Assembly (NCBI RefSeq): GCF_003703475.1 | Contig: NZ_RDQM01000001.1 | Coordinates: 1-64,000 of the forward strand | Source of the DNA: Allofranklinella schreckenbergeri | GTDB lineage: Bacteria; Pseudomonadota; Gammaproteobacteria; Burkholderiales; Burkholderiaceae_C | Reading direction: 5' to 3' | Length of the DNA stretch: 64,000 bases | Part shown: positions 38,211-47,163 of the stretch, one piece after another | Layout: each line of letters begins with the position of its first letter | Numbering within the stretch: position 1 is the first letter of the stretch | Notes under the pieces: model-generated | What the model was told of the DNA's origin: nothing | Databases searched by the model: none | Seen by the model: the letters and a program-made list of their open reading frames with translations, nothing else | Made by a program: the position numbers and the translations under genes

Positions 38211-38990
38211 ATGCACAGCCCTGACCTCACCCGCCTTGCCGCCCTGCCCGGCATCCAGGCCGTCTTGCTCGATCTGGACGGCACCCTCATCGATACACTG
38301 GACGAATTCGAGCACGCCCTGGGCCACATGCTGGCCGAGCTGGGCCTGCCCGGCACCGACCGCCACACCATTGCCGTCACCATCGGCAAAGGCTCGGAGC
38401 ACCTGGTGCGCACCGTCCTGGCCCGCGCGCTGCGCGCCGCCGCCCGCCCGCACGACGAGGCCGCCGTGCAAGCGCTGTTCGAGCGCGCCATGCAGGTGTA
38501 CTTCGCCGGTTACGACGATGCCGCCAGCCAGCACATGGCCAAGGTCTATCCCGGCGTGCGCGAGGGCCTGCAAGCGCTGGCCGCCAAGGGCCTGCCCATG
38601 GCCATCGTCACCAACAAACCCGGCCGCCTGGCCCGCCCGCTGCTGGCGGCCACCGGGCTGGATGGCTGGGTGCAATTTCTCTACAGCGGCGACAGTTTTG
38701 AAAAGCGCAAACCCGATCCCTACCCGCTGTTGCAAGCCTGCGCGCGGCTGGGTGTGCCGCCCGCACAGACGCTGATGATTGGCGACTCGCGCAACGACGC
38801 CCTCGCCGCCCAGGCTGCGGGCTGCCCCGTCGTGCTGCTGCGCTACGGCTTCAACCACGGCGAGCCGATCGAAACCGTCGCCGCCGATGGCTATGCCGAT
38901 TCCATCGCCGAAATCGCCGCCGCCTTGCCCCAGCGCGCCCCAAACCACCACGCCAACAGCAACGCCAACGCCTCGCCCGCGTCGCTTTGA
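38211..38990 (+). CDS. gph: Phosphoglycolate phosphatase (HAD family)
   Basis: The 259-aa HAD hydrolase dephosphorylates 2-phosphoglycolate formed from oxidative DNA damage or metabolism. Motif I is LLDLDGTLIDT near residue 17, motif II is IVTNKPGR, motif III is the Lys in SFEKRKPDPYPL, and motif IV is MIGDSRNDALAA. A helical cap lies after motif I. These fit Gph, though PPase-like relatives share the pattern. The start is the ATG at 38211. The C-terminus ends in a loose Asn/Ala-rich tail. Confidence 0.88.
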   Translation: MHSPDLTRLAALPGIQAVLLDLDGTLIDTLDEFEHALGHMLAELGLPGTDRHTIAVTIGKGSEHLVRTVLARALRAAARPHDEAAVQALFERAMQVYFAGYDDAASQHMAKVYPGVREGLQALAAKGLPMAIVTNKPGRLARPLLAATGLDGWVQFLYSGDSFEKRKPDPYPLLQACARLGVPPAQTLMIGDSRNDALAAQAAGCPVVLLRYGFNHGEPIETVAADGYADSIAEIAAALPQRAPNHHANSNANASPASL

Positions 38991-39020
38991 GGCCATCGCC
39001 CCAGCCATCCAGATCCAGCC

Positions 39021-39773
39021 ATGCCTGCCGCCACTCCCACGCCCGCCCCCAGCCTGCCGCTGCTGCTCATCCCCGGCCTGGCCTGCTCGCCCCGGCTGTT
39101 CGCGCCCCAGCTCCCCGCCCTGTGGCGTTACGGCCCCGTCACCATCGCCCAGCCCACGCACGGCGAAAACATGGCCGAAATGGCCGCGCACATCCTGCAA
39201 AGCGCGCCGCCGCTGTTCGTGCTGATGGGCTTGTCGATGGGCGGCTACATCGCCTTTGAAATCCTACGCCAGGCACCCGAGCGCGTACTGGCCCTGGCCT
39301 TGCTGGACACCTCCGCCCGCCCCGACTCCGACGAGGCCCGCCAGCAGCGCCTGCGCATGGTGGCGCTCGCCCAGCAGGGCAAGCTACCCTTGGCGGTGGA
39401 AATGAACTACCCGCGCTCCGTCCACCCCAGCCGCGCCGACGATGCCGCCCTGCGCGCCGCCGTGCAGGCGATGGCGCAGGAAACCGGCGTGGACGCCTTC
39501 GTGCGCCAGCAAACCGCCATCATGAGCCGCCCCGATTCGCGCCCCGCGCTCGCGCGCATCGCCTGCCCCAGCCTCGTTCTCGTGGGCGATGCCGATGCCA
39601 TCACCCCGCCCGAAGTCGCCGCCGAAATCGCCGCTGCCATCCCCGGCGCACAACTGCGCACCATCGCCCACTGCGGCCACCTCAGCACGCTGGAGCAGCC
39701 CGAAGCCGTCACCACTGCCCTATGCCAATGGCTGGATGGCCTGCTGGCGCACGGGCAGATCACCGCCCCATAG
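39021..39773 (+). CDS. Alpha/beta-fold hydrolase
   Basis: The 250-aa protein starts MPAATPTPAPSLPLLLIPGL and has the nucleophile elbow MGLSMGGYIAFEIL near residue 74. Further on are DTSARPDSDEARQQR, the Asp of LVGDADAITPP and the His of IAHCGHLSTLEQPE. The triad is complete. It resembles small carboxylesterase or BioH/RutD-like hydrolases, but substrate is unknown. It follows gph by 30 bp on the same strand and is likely co-transcribed, and converges on selD. Confidence 0.82.
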   Translation: MPAATPTPAPSLPLLLIPGLACSPRLFAPQLPALWRYGPVTIAQPTHGENMAEMAAHILQSAPPLFVLMGLSMGGYIAFEILRQAPERVLALALLDTSARPDSDEARQQRLRMVALAQQGKLPLAVEMNYPRSVHPSRADDAALRAAVQAMAQETGVDAFVRQQTAIMSRPDSRPALARIACPSLVLVGDADAITPPEVAAEIAAAIPGAQLRTIAHCGHLSTLEQPEAVTTALCQWLDGLLAHGQITAP

Positions 39774-39805
39774 CGCACCACCCATAACGCGACGCCCGTA
39801 GCGCC

Positions 39806-40891
39806 TCACACCACCTGCACCCCGGGCGCCCCTTCCGCCCCCTGCTTCATGCTGCCAATGATGGCGGCGTGCGCAAACCCGGCCTCGGCAAACACGCCCA
39901 GCACCGCTTGCGCCGCCTGCGGCGCGCAGGCCACCAGCAAGCCGCCGGAGGTTTGCGGATCGGTCAGGATCGCCTGCGTGGCCGCATCGCACCCGGCGGG
40001 CAGCGCCACCTGCGCGCCGTAAGACTGCCAGTTGCGCCCCGAAGCGCCCGTCACCACCCCCTGCTGCGCCCACTGCCGCACGCCTGGCAGCAAGGGCAGG
40101 CGTGCGCTGTCGATGCTCGCCTGCAAGCCCGCACCGCGCGCCAGCTCCAGCGTGTGGCCCAGCAGGCCAAAGCCGGTCACGTCCGTCATCGCATGCACAT
40201 CGGCCAGCGTCGCCAGCGCGCTGCCGGGGCGGTTGAGCTGCGTGGTCACCTGCACCATCTGCGCATAGCCAGCGGCGTCCAGCAGGTTTTTCTTCAGCGC
40301 CGCCGACAAAATGCCCACGCCCAGCGGCTTGCCCAGAATCAGCACATCGCCCGCGCGCGCCGTGGCATTGCGCTTGAGCTGCGCGGGATCGACGATGCCA
40401 ATGCCCACCAGCCCGTAAATCGGCTCCACCGAGTCGATGGAGTGCCCGCCCGCCAGCGCAATCCCGGCTTCGCGGCACACCGCCTCGCCGCCTTGCAGAA
40501 TCTGCGCAATCGTCGCGTGCGGCAGCACGTTGATGGGCATGCCCACAATCGCCAGCGCAAACAGGGGCGTTGCGCCCATGGCGTACAAATCCGACAGCGC
40601 ATTCGTGGCGGCGATGCGGCCAAAGTCGAAGGGGTCATCGACGATGGGCATGAAAAAATCCGTCGTCGCTACCACCGCCTGGCGCTCGTTGATTTGATAG
40701 ACGGCGGCATCGTCGGCCGTCTCGCTGCCCACCAGCAATTGCGGAAACGCCTGCGCCAACGGCAAGCGGCTGCCCTCCAACAAAGCGCTGAGCACCCCCG
40801 GCGCGATCTTGCAGCCGCAACCGCCCCCATGCGAGAGCGAAGTCAAACGCGGCGCTTGCGCCGCGCCGGCAGAAGAAACATCCGAGGCCAT
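39806..40891 (-). CDS. selD: Selenophosphate synthetase
   Basis: SelD makes monoselenophosphate from selenide and ATP, the selenium donor for Sec-tRNA. The 361-aa product has SHGGGCGCKIAPG near residue 23; the catalytic position holds Cys, so this SelD is not itself a selenoprotein. It also has VVATTDFFMPIVDDPFDFG, ALSDLYAMGATPLFAL and GGHSIDSVEPIYG. The ATG at 40891 is preceded by GGAGGGGG. It lies downstream of selC (tRNA-Sec) on the same strand, behind a terminator-like hairpin. Confidence 0.95.
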   Translation of the reverse strand: MASDVSSAGAAQAPRLTSLSHGGGCGCKIAPGVLSALLEGSRLPLAQAFPQLLVGSETADDAAVYQINERQAVVATTDFFMPIVDDPFDFGRIAATNALSDLYAMGATPLFALAIVGMPINVLPHATIAQILQGGEAVCREAGIALAGGHSIDSVEPIYGLVGIGIVDPAQLKRNATARAGDVLILGKPLGVGILSAALKKNLLDAAGYAQMVQVTTQLNRPGSALATLADVHAMTDVTGFGLLGHTLELARGAGLQASIDSARLPLLPGVRQWAQQGVVTGASGRNWQSYGAQVALPAGCDAATQAILTDPQTSGGLLVACAPQAAQAVLGVFAEAGFAHAAIIGSMKQGAEGAPGVQVV

Positions 40892-40907
40892 AGCCGCCCC
40901 CTCCAGA

Positions 40908-40941
40908 TAAAAAAACACCCCATCCGCACATCGAATGGGGC
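40908..40941 (-). terminator. Terminator between selC and selD
   Basis: On the minus strand CCCCAT and ATGGGG enclose a 11-nt loop and are followed by TGTTTTTTTA. It lies right after tRNA-Sec and ends about 17 bp before the selD start, so it could also attenuate selD. Confidence 0.7.
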
Positions 40942-40954
40942 TTCAAACAAAAAC

Positions 40955-41050
40955 TGGCGGAAAGCAGCAGGAGTCGAACCTACCAGGGAGCGTCTGACAC
41001 CCCCTACCGGGTTTGAAGCCCGGGCGCACCACCGGGTGCGTATGCCTTCC
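40955..41050 (-). tRNA. selC: tRNA-Sec(UCA)
   Basis: The 96-nt tRNA has an 8-bp acceptor stem (GGAAGGCA with UGCUUUCC) and encoded GCCA end. The anticodon arm is CCGGG-CUUCAAA-CCCGG with anticodon UCA at 41016-41014. A long variable arm (UAGGGGGUGUCAGACGCUCCCUGG) and T-loop GGUUCGACUCC follow. These are the hallmarks of selenocysteine tRNA, which decodes UGA with SelB. It is transcribed towards selD. Confidence 0.96.
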
Positions 41051-41061
41051 TTGCGCCGCCG

Positions 41062-41067
41062 ATTGTA
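41062..41067 (-). promoter_or_regulatory. Possible -10 box for tRNA-Sec
   Basis: TACAAT on the minus strand lies 12 bp upstream of the tRNA-Sec 5' end. No clear -35 is seen, and the box sits just past the stop codon of the flavoprotein gene. Confidence 0.3.
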
Positions 41068-41074
41068 CGTTTGC

Positions 41075-42394
41075 TCATTCAGGCGCTGCGCCACCCTGGC
41101 CGCTTTGCGCCAGCGCATCCGCGCACGCTGCCGCGCTGGCCCAGGCCCATTGGAAGTTGTAGCCGCCCAGCCAGCCCGTGACATCCACCACCTCGCCAAT
41201 GAAATACAGCCCCGGCTGATTGCGCGCCTGCATCGTCCGTGACGACAGCGCGCGCGTATCCACGCCGCCCACCGTCACCTCCGCCTTGCGGTAGCCCTCC
41301 GTGCCCGATGGCGTGACGCGCCAGGCATGCAGGCTTTGGGCCAATTGGCGCAACGCCTTGTCGCTGGCCTCATGCACCGGGCGTTGCCACGCCGCGTGGG
41401 GCTGCACCCACACATCGGCCAGCCGCGCGGGCAACCATTGCGCCAATTCATTGGCGATCAAACGGCGCGAGCTGGCCTTGGCCGCCAGCAAAGCCGCCTC
41501 CAAATCCTGCCCCGGGGCCAAATCGATGTTCAGCGCCGCGCCAGGCTGCCAATAGCTGGAAATCTGCAACGCCGCCGGGCCAGACAAGCCGCGGTGGGTG
41601 AACAGCAAATCCTCCTCGAACGCCATGCGCTGCTTGCCCTCGCCCGTGGCCACGCGCACCGGCAGCGACAAGCCCGCCAGCGGCGCGAACGCGCGCCAGG
41701 CCTGCGCCTCGAACGTCAACGGCACCAGGCCCGGGCGCGTGGGGACGATGGGCAGGCCAAACTGCCGAGCGATCTCCAGCCCCAGCCCACTCGCGCCAAT
41801 CGCCGGGATAGAAAGGCCGCCAGTGGCCACCACCAGCGCCCCGGCCCGCACTACACCGCGCGCGGTGTGCACGGCGTAGCACGGCGCGCCCTCCCCCGTG
41901 CGCCTCGCGCGCGCGCGGCCTCCGCCTGCAGCAGCACCTTCACCGACCGTCTCGCCAATCCATTCCACCCGCTCTACCGCGCAAGGCTGCCAGCGCTGCA
42001 CCTGCCCGCCGTGGGCCTGCGCCGCGTCACATTCGGCCAGCAGCAAGGCAATCAAATCCTTGGCCGAACGGTCGCAAAACAACTGGCCTTTGTGCTTTTC
42101 ATGAAAGCCGATGCCGTGGCGTTGCACCAGCACGATGAAATCCTGCGGCGTAAAACGCGCCAGGGCCGAGCGGCAAAAATGCGCGTTGGCGCTGAGAAAG
42201 TATTTCTGCGGCGCGGCCGGATCCAAATCGCGGTTGGTGAAATTGGCCCGCCCGCCGCCAGAAATGCGCAGCTTCTCCGCCACGCGCTCGGCATGGTCGA
42301 TCAGCAGCACCCGCAAACCCCGCTGCCCGGCGCGGGCCGCACAAAAAAGCCCCGCCGCGCCAGCGCCCAGGATAATGACGTCAAAAAATGGCAT
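41075..42394 (-). CDS. HI0933/YhiN-family FAD-dependent flavoprotein
   Basis: The 439-aa protein starts MPFFDVIILGAGAAGLFCA, a Rossmann FAD loop. It has the family's KLRISGGGRANFTN near residue 43, VATGGLSIPAIGASG, and the C-terminal TVGGVDTRALSSRTMQ and LYFIGEVVDVTGWLGGYNFQ motifs. The family is annotated as NAD(P)/FAD-dependent oxidoreductases of unknown substrate. An Ala/Arg/Gly-rich insertion sits near residue 155. The ATG at 42394 directly precedes the FAD loop. It ends 25 bp before tRNA-Sec on the same strand. Confidence 0.88.
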   Translation of the reverse strand: MPFFDVIILGAGAAGLFCAARAGQRGLRVLLIDHAERVAEKLRISGGGRANFTNRDLDPAAPQKYFLSANAHFCRSALARFTPQDFIVLVQRHGIGFHEKHKGQLFCDRSAKDLIALLLAECDAAQAHGGQVQRWQPCAVERVEWIGETVGEGAAAGGGRARARRTGEGAPCYAVHTARGVVRAGALVVATGGLSIPAIGASGLGLEIARQFGLPIVPTRPGLVPLTFEAQAWRAFAPLAGLSLPVRVATGEGKQRMAFEEDLLFTHRGLSGPAALQISSYWQPGAALNIDLAPGQDLEAALLAAKASSRRLIANELAQWLPARLADVWVQPHAAWQRPVHEASDKALRQLAQSLHAWRVTPSGTEGYRKAEVTVGGVDTRALSSRTMQARNQPGLYFIGEVVDVTGWLGGYNFQWAWASAAACADALAQSGQGGAAPE

Positions 42395-42454
42395 CGCCCG
42401 ATTGTGCCGCAGCGCCCCAGTGCCCAAAACGCATGCCACCACCGCACAACCCCT

Positions 42455-42537
42455 TTTTATTTACCAATCAAAAAGCAAAAAAACAACCCTGTTTCGGCAT
42501 GTTTGGCAATAATTCATATTTCTCTTGATTGAAATCA
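42455..42537. repeat. Dispersed palindrome R9
   Basis: It starts TTTACCAATCAAAAAGC, has core CTGTTTCGGCATGTTT, and ends ATTTCTCTTGATTGAAAT (orientation A). The stop codon of the methyltransferase (42535-42537) lies at its edge. Confidence 0.75.
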
Positions 42538-43041
42538 CCACAAATGCCGCATCGCCTCATTTTCATGGCGGATACGTACCGCCAAAATCGCGGCGTAAAT
42601 GGGCAAGCCCACCGCCATCACGCCCCAGGCATGGCACAGCAGCCCCACGCCAATCAACTCGGGCAAGATATTCAGAAAATAATTGGGATGGCGCACATGG
42701 CGGAACAACCAATTGCGATTCATCTTGTGCTGAGGATGGATATACAGCTTCACCGTCCACACACTGCCCAGCGCATGGATCACGTAAAACAACATCCCCA
42801 GCGCAAACACCAGCAAAGCCGTGCCTGCGGCTGAAACCGCATCAAACTGCGCACCGCGCACATACGATTCGCCCAAGGCCGCAAAGTAATACACCACGTG
42901 CGCAACCGAAAGCAGTTTGGAGTTTTTCTCTCCATATTGCCTGGCCCCTTCAGCAATAAGGCGCTTTTCATTTTTAATCGAAATCGACAGCGAAATCAGG
43001 CGAATACCAAAAATCAGAAAGAAAACGACAGCAATCATCAC
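42535..43041 (-). CDS. Isoprenylcysteine carboxyl methyltransferase-family (YpbQ-like) membrane protein
   Basis: The 168-aa product has a basic N-terminal hydrophobic segment (MMIAVVFFLIFGIRLISLS) and NEKRLIAEGARQYGEKNSK. The SAM-binding ICMT pattern is FRHVRHPNYFLNILPELIG near residue 113, with RIRHENEAMRHLW at the end. About five membrane segments are expected. Bacterial members methylate unknown small substrates, since prenylated proteins are absent. Length is normal for the YpbQ branch. The last residues run into repeat R9. Confidence 0.82.
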   Translation of the reverse strand: MMIAVVFFLIFGIRLISLSISIKNEKRLIAEGARQYGEKNSKLLSVAHVVYYFAALGESYVRGAQFDAVSAAGTALLVFALGMLFYVIHALGSVWTVKLYIHPQHKMNRNWLFRHVRHPNYFLNILPELIGVGLLCHAWGVMAVGLPIYAAILAVRIRHENEAMRHLW

Positions 43042-43130
43042 AAAAAACCAAAAAAATCACCCCTCTCGAAGGGGCATTGACTCACACGGAAACGATACAG
43101 GCGCTGAAAGCACCAACTCAGCACGCCATC

Positions 43131-43160
43131 AAAAAATCCGCCTTCTCAGGCGGATTCTTG
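43131..43160 (-). terminator. Terminator of csbD
   Basis: On the minus strand ATCCGCCT and AAGGCGGAT form a stem with a tiny loop and are followed by TTTTT. It lies 26 bp after the csbD stop. Confidence 0.85.
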
Positions 43161-43185
43161 TGAAGCGGCGTTCAGTGAACGCGGA

Positions 43186-43383
43186 TTAATTATCCCTGAA
43201 CCAGTCTTCAATTTCTTTTTCAACTTCATCCTTGGCACGGCCATAGCGCTCTTGAATGAGACCGGCCATTTGATCGCGCTTGCCTTCGATGACAGTCCAA
43301 TCGTCATTCGTCAGCTTGCCCCATTTCTCTTTGGCTTTACCCTTGAGCTGTTCCCACTTGCCTTCAACGATATCCATATTCAT
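43186..43383 (-). CDS. CsbD family stress protein
   Basis: The 65-aa hydrophilic protein reads [20 protein letters not shown], followed by [19 protein letters not shown] and a charged C-terminus ending WFRDN. This is the CsbD/YjbJ pattern of general-stress proteins, whose molecular role is unknown. AGGAAAGG lies before the ATG. It has its own terminator and probably its own promoter in the gap to leuA. Confidence 0.92.
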   Translation of the reverse strand: MNMDIVEGKWEQLKGKAKEKWGKLTNDDWTVIEGKRDQMAGLIQERYGRAKDEVEKEIEDWFRDN

Positions 43384-43918
43384 CGCATTATCCTTTCCTA
43401 AGTCAAGAAGAAAACGGCTTGAATGTCAAACCGAGTGGCAACTATAACACAAGCCTCCAATCCAATCAAATCGAATGGATTTACAAAGCGCATATACCCA
43501 TCTCAGACCATTCAATTGGTATTACCAAAACACTGCCCCATTGGGCATTTGCACAGTATTCAATTTCCCTTTCTCCCGCTCTCGCCCCAGCGCGCGGCCG
43601 CGCTCAGCACCGCACGCACGGCGGCCGTGGCGGTGTTGGCATGCAAGGCTGCGCCAAAGCGCGTGCCGGGCTGGCCGGGCCAGGCAGCCTCGATGACGGC
43701 CAGCGACTGGGCCTGAGCACCGTGGCCCAGGCTTTTTTGCTCGAAGCTGTCGATGCGCAGCGGCAGGCCCAGCGCGGCCACGGCGGCCTCCACCGGGCCG
43801 CTGCCCACGCCGCGCCGGGTTTGCGGCTGGCCATCCACCCCTTGCAGGCGCAGCTCGATGCCTTGTTGGCCGCCTTCGGCGTCAAACAGGCGATGGCCGA
43901 GATAGCCGCCATCGGCGC

Positions 43919-43921
43919 TCA
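43919..43921. repeat. Left target-site duplication TCA
   Basis: TCA at 43919-43921 directly precedes the IS and is repeated at 44770-44772. A TNA 3-bp duplication is what IS5-superfamily IS427-type elements produce. Confidence 0.85.
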
Positions 43922-44769
43922 GAACCTGTTCAAAATCTTTTTGCCAATTTGTTTATGCTCTTTGCATGAGAGCGAAATACCCAAGCGACATCAGCCCAGA
44001 GCAATTTGAGCATGTGCGCCCTTTGCTGGAGAGCGCGCGCAAAAGCACCCGCCCGCGCACGGTGGATCTGTATGAGGTGTTCTGCGCCGTGCTGTACCTG
44101 CTGCGCACAGGTTGCCAATGGAGAGCTCTGCCGAGTGACTTTCCCAAATGGCGCACCGTACACGCCTACTTCCAGATCTGGAGCCAGCCCAATGAACAAG
44201 GCGCCAGCTTGCTGCAGCAGGCTTTAAAAAAATCAAGTTGGCGCGGCCCGCGAGAAACAGGCGCGCAACGCATGCAGCGCCTTCTTGATCGTGGACGCAC
44301 AGAGCGTCAAGGGCAGTGACACCGCTGGCCACAAAGGCTATGACGCAGGCAAGAAGGTTTCAGGCATCAAACGTCACATCGCCGTCGATACCCAAGGCCT
44401 GCCCCACGCCATTGCCGTGACGACTGCAAACATCACAGACCGCCAAGGCGCACTACAGGCACTCCAGCGCTGCCAACCTGCATGCAAGCGCGTGCAAGGC
44501 CTGCTGTGTGACAGCGGCTATGTGGGCAAACCTTTTGCGCAGGGCGTGCAAGCCATTTTGGGCGGGCACGTCAACGTGCAGATCGCCAAGCGCAGTCAGT
44601 TGCACACCTTCAAGGTGATGCCCAAGCGCTGGGTTGTGGAGCGCAGCTTTGCCTGGCTGGAAAAGAACAGACGCTTGTGGAAGAACTGCGAGCGCCTGCT
44701 CAATACCAGCTTGCAGTTCATCCACTTGGCTTTCCTGGCGCTCATCCTCAAAAGATTTTGAACAGGTTC
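43922..44769 (+). mobile_element. IS5-superfamily insertion sequence (IS427-like), copy 2, 848 bp
   Basis: It is the same element as at 1050-1897, with perfect 20-bp terminal inverted repeats and a few base differences. It is inserted in leuA in the opposite direction to that gene. The clean duplication and intact inverted repeats indicate a recent insertion. Confidence 0.95.
43966..44761 (+). CDS. IS transposase in two frames (orfA 43966-44319, orfB to 44761), copy 2
   Basis: OrfA and orfB have the same structure as in copy 1, including the A7 run at the frame junction (44226-44232). The DDE residues are intact: [20 protein letters not shown] and [14 protein letters not shown], with E for D in the last motif relative to copy 1. 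Because it has clean ends and a target duplication, this copy was active recently, so the two-frame arrangement must be functional or have been rescued in trans. Confidence 0.82.
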
Positions 44770-44772
44770 TCA
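44770..44772. repeat. Right target-site duplication TCA
   Basis: It is the partner of 43919-43921. Deleting the IS and one copy restores the leuA reading frame exactly. Confidence 0.85.
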
Positions 44773-46200
44773 GATAAGTCTGCGCAAACAATTGCCACAG
44801 TTGCGCGCTGGAGAGTTCGGTTTCGCTGGCATCGGCCGCCTGCTGCACGATGGCGCTGAATTCCACCTGCATGCGCCGCGGCATGCGCACGCCATGATCG
44901 CGTTGCAGCAAAAATGCGATGCCGCCTTTGCCCGATTGGCTGTTGACGCGCACGATGCTGTCGTAGGTGCGGCCCAGGTCTTGCGGGTCGATGGGCAGGT
45001 AGGGCACGCGCCAGGGCGCATCGGGGCGCTGGGCGGCAAAGCCTTTGGCGATGGCGTCCTGGTGCGAGCCGGAGAAAGCCGTGAAAACCAAATCGCCCAC
45101 GTAAGGGTGGCGCGGGTGGATGGGCAGGGCCGTGCATTGCTCGGCGATGCGGGCCACGGCAGCGATGTCGGAAAAATCCAGCCCGGGCGCGATGCCCTGG
45201 GTGTAGAGGTTGAGCGCCAGCGTGACCAGATCGACGTTGCCGCTGCGCTCGCCATTGCCGAACAAACAGCCCTCCACGCGCTGCGCGCCCGCCAGCAGGG
45301 CCAGCTCTGCACAGGCCACGCCGGTGCCGCGATCGTTGTGCGGGTGCACGGACAGCGTGATGTGCTCGCGCCGATCCAGGCGGCGGTGCATCCATTCGAT
45401 CTGATCGGCAAAGACGTTGGGCGTGCTCACTTCCACCGTGGTGGGCAGGTTGACGATCATGGGCCGCGCCGCGCTGGCATCCCAGGCGCGGATGGCGGCG
45501 TTGCACACGGCCAGGGAGACGTCCAGCTCGGCCATGCAAAAAGTCTCGGGCGAGTATTGCAGCACCCATTGCGTGTACGGCTGCTGCTCGGTCAGGCGGC
45601 GCAGCAAGGCGATGTGGCACTCGACCAGCGCGATGATGTGCGGCACATCCATGCCGAACACGACTTCGCGCCACACGGGGGCGATGGCGTTGTACAGATG
45701 CACGATGACGCGGCGCGCGCCCTGCACGCTGCGCACGGTCTGCTCGATCAAATCCTCGCGCAACTGGCACATCACCATGGGCGTGACGTCCTCAGGGATC
45801 AGGCCCTGCTCCACCAGATGGCGCACGATCTCGAAATCGGTTTGCGAGGCGGCGGGAAAGCCGATTTCAATCTCCTTGAAGCCCATGCGCACCAGTTCTT
45901 GAAACAGTTGCAGCTTGCGCTGGCGGTTCATCGGCTCGAACAGGGCCTGGTTGCCATCGCGCAAATCGGTGGACAGCCAGACGGGGGCCTGCACCAGCGT
46001 GCGCGAAGGCCATTGGCGCTCGGGCAAATCAATCGGGGCAAAAGCAGGGTATTTGGCAGCGGGGCGGGTCAGCATGGGCATATGGCGTGCAGTGGTCTGT
46101 TCATGAAGAGCAGGCACTGTAGGCAGGCGCCATCTGGCCATCTACAGAAAAACAGACAGATTCTTTTGCAAAATGGACATCTGTCTTGATCCATTGAGCC

Positions 46201-47064
46201 ATGGGATACACCGCCCCTACCCCTGAGCGCGCCGCGCATGCACTCAATCTGCACCTGCACGAGCACAGCCCGCTGCCCGCCACCTGCGTAGCCGTGCGCT
46301 ACCCCGCCGGCCACAGCGTGCCCGAGCACCAGCACGCCTGCGGGCATGTGCTGTATGCCGCTGAAGGGGTGCTGCGGGTGCAGACCCCCGCTGGGCACTG
46401 GCTGGTGCCGCCCACGGCCGCCGTCTGGCTGCGCCCGGGCGTGCCCCATCGCCTGCATACCCCTGTGGCCGTGCGCGCCTATGGCGTCTTCATTCACCCC
46501 GCGCATGGGCCAGCCCTGCCCGCGCACGACGGCGTGCTGCACGCCTCAGCCCTGCTGCGCGAGCTCATTGCCGCCCTGGCCCTGGTCGATCCAGCCCAGC
46601 CGCCCACGCCGCGCGCGCAGTTGCTGGGCCAATTGCTGGTGACGGAGCTCAACGCCGGGCCTGATGGCCACGCGGCCACGCCCAGCCGGCCCCCTCATCG
46701 CGCCCTTCATCAGCCCCTTCATCGACCCTTTCACCTGCCCTGGCCCGCCGATGCCAGGCTGGCGCGCGTCTGCGCGCAATTGCTGGCGCAGCCCGGCGAC
46801 ACCCGCGAGGCCGCCGCCTGGGCCGCGCAATCGGCCATGAGCGCCAAGACCTTCCAGCGGCGCTTTCTCCAGCACACCGGCCTGGGCTTTGGCCAATGGC
46901 GCCAGCAAATGCGCCTGCTGCACTCGCTGCCCCTGCTGCTGGGCGGCGCCCCCATCACCCAGGCCGCGCTGCAATCGGGCTATGGCAGCCCCAGCGCCTA
47001 CACCGTGGCCTTCGGCAAACACTTTGGCTGCACGCCGTCGGAGTTCGTGGCTAGCAAACGGTGA
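46201..47064 (+). CDS. AraC-family regulator with N-terminal cupin
   Basis: The 287-aa protein has an N-terminal cupin (HSVPEHQHACGHVLYAAEG near residue 38; VPPTAAVWLRPGVPHRLH). The C-terminal double HTH shows MSAKTFQRRFLQHTGLGFGQW and ALQSGYGSPSAYTVAFGKHFG near residue 260. Family members act as small-molecule-responsive activators. A linker made of imperfect PLHRPFH-type repeats (residues 163-181) joins the halves. It is transcribed divergently from leuA with a 125-bp gap, so it might regulate leuA or itself. Confidence 0.88.
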   Translation: MGYTAPTPERAAHALNLHLHEHSPLPATCVAVRYPAGHSVPEHQHACGHVLYAAEGVLRVQTPAGHWLVPPTAAVWLRPGVPHRLHTPVAVRAYGVFIHPAHGPALPAHDGVLHASALLRELIAALALVDPAQPPTPRAQLLGQLLVTELNAGPDGHAATPSRPPHRALHQPLHRPFHLPWPADARLARVCAQLLAQPGDTREAAAWAAQSAMSAKTFQRRFLQHTGLGFGQWRQQMRLLHSLPLLLGGAPITQAALQSGYGSPSAYTVAFGKHFGCTPSEFVASKR

Positions 47065-47163
47065 ACGCGGGGCGCTCCTAGCCACGCACAAAATGGACCG
47101 CTGCCCCTTCTGCCACCCGGTCTGGAAAGGATGGGCGTCGTGCACCGCAGGGCAGCCCTTCCC

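Larger units (their letters stand above)
43560..46075 (-). pseudogene. leuA: 2-isopropylmalate synthase leuA, interrupted by an IS
   Basis: LeuA condenses acetyl-CoA with 2-oxoisovalerate, the first leucine-specific step. The 5' part (46075 to about 44770) encodes the catalytic TIM barrel: LSTDLRDGNQALFEPMN with its metal-binding Asp, GFPAASQTDFE, SVHPHNDRGTG, and then an AFSGSHQDAIAKGF segment. The 3' part (43921 to 43560) encodes the LeuA regulatory-domain end ([28 protein letters not shown]). The 848-bp IS sits between them with a TCA duplication. Joining across one TCA gives [12 protein letters not shown] in frame. So only the insertion breaks the gene. Start is 46075 or 46081. Confidence 0.93.

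Noticed and set aside
39806-40891. SelD as a selenoprotein
   Set aside because: The catalytic position is encoded by a Cys codon, not TGA.
44453-44769. leuA reading frame continuing into the IS (562-codon product)
   Set aside because: The C-terminal part is the antisense of the transposase and is accidental. The true LeuA end lies beyond the IS.
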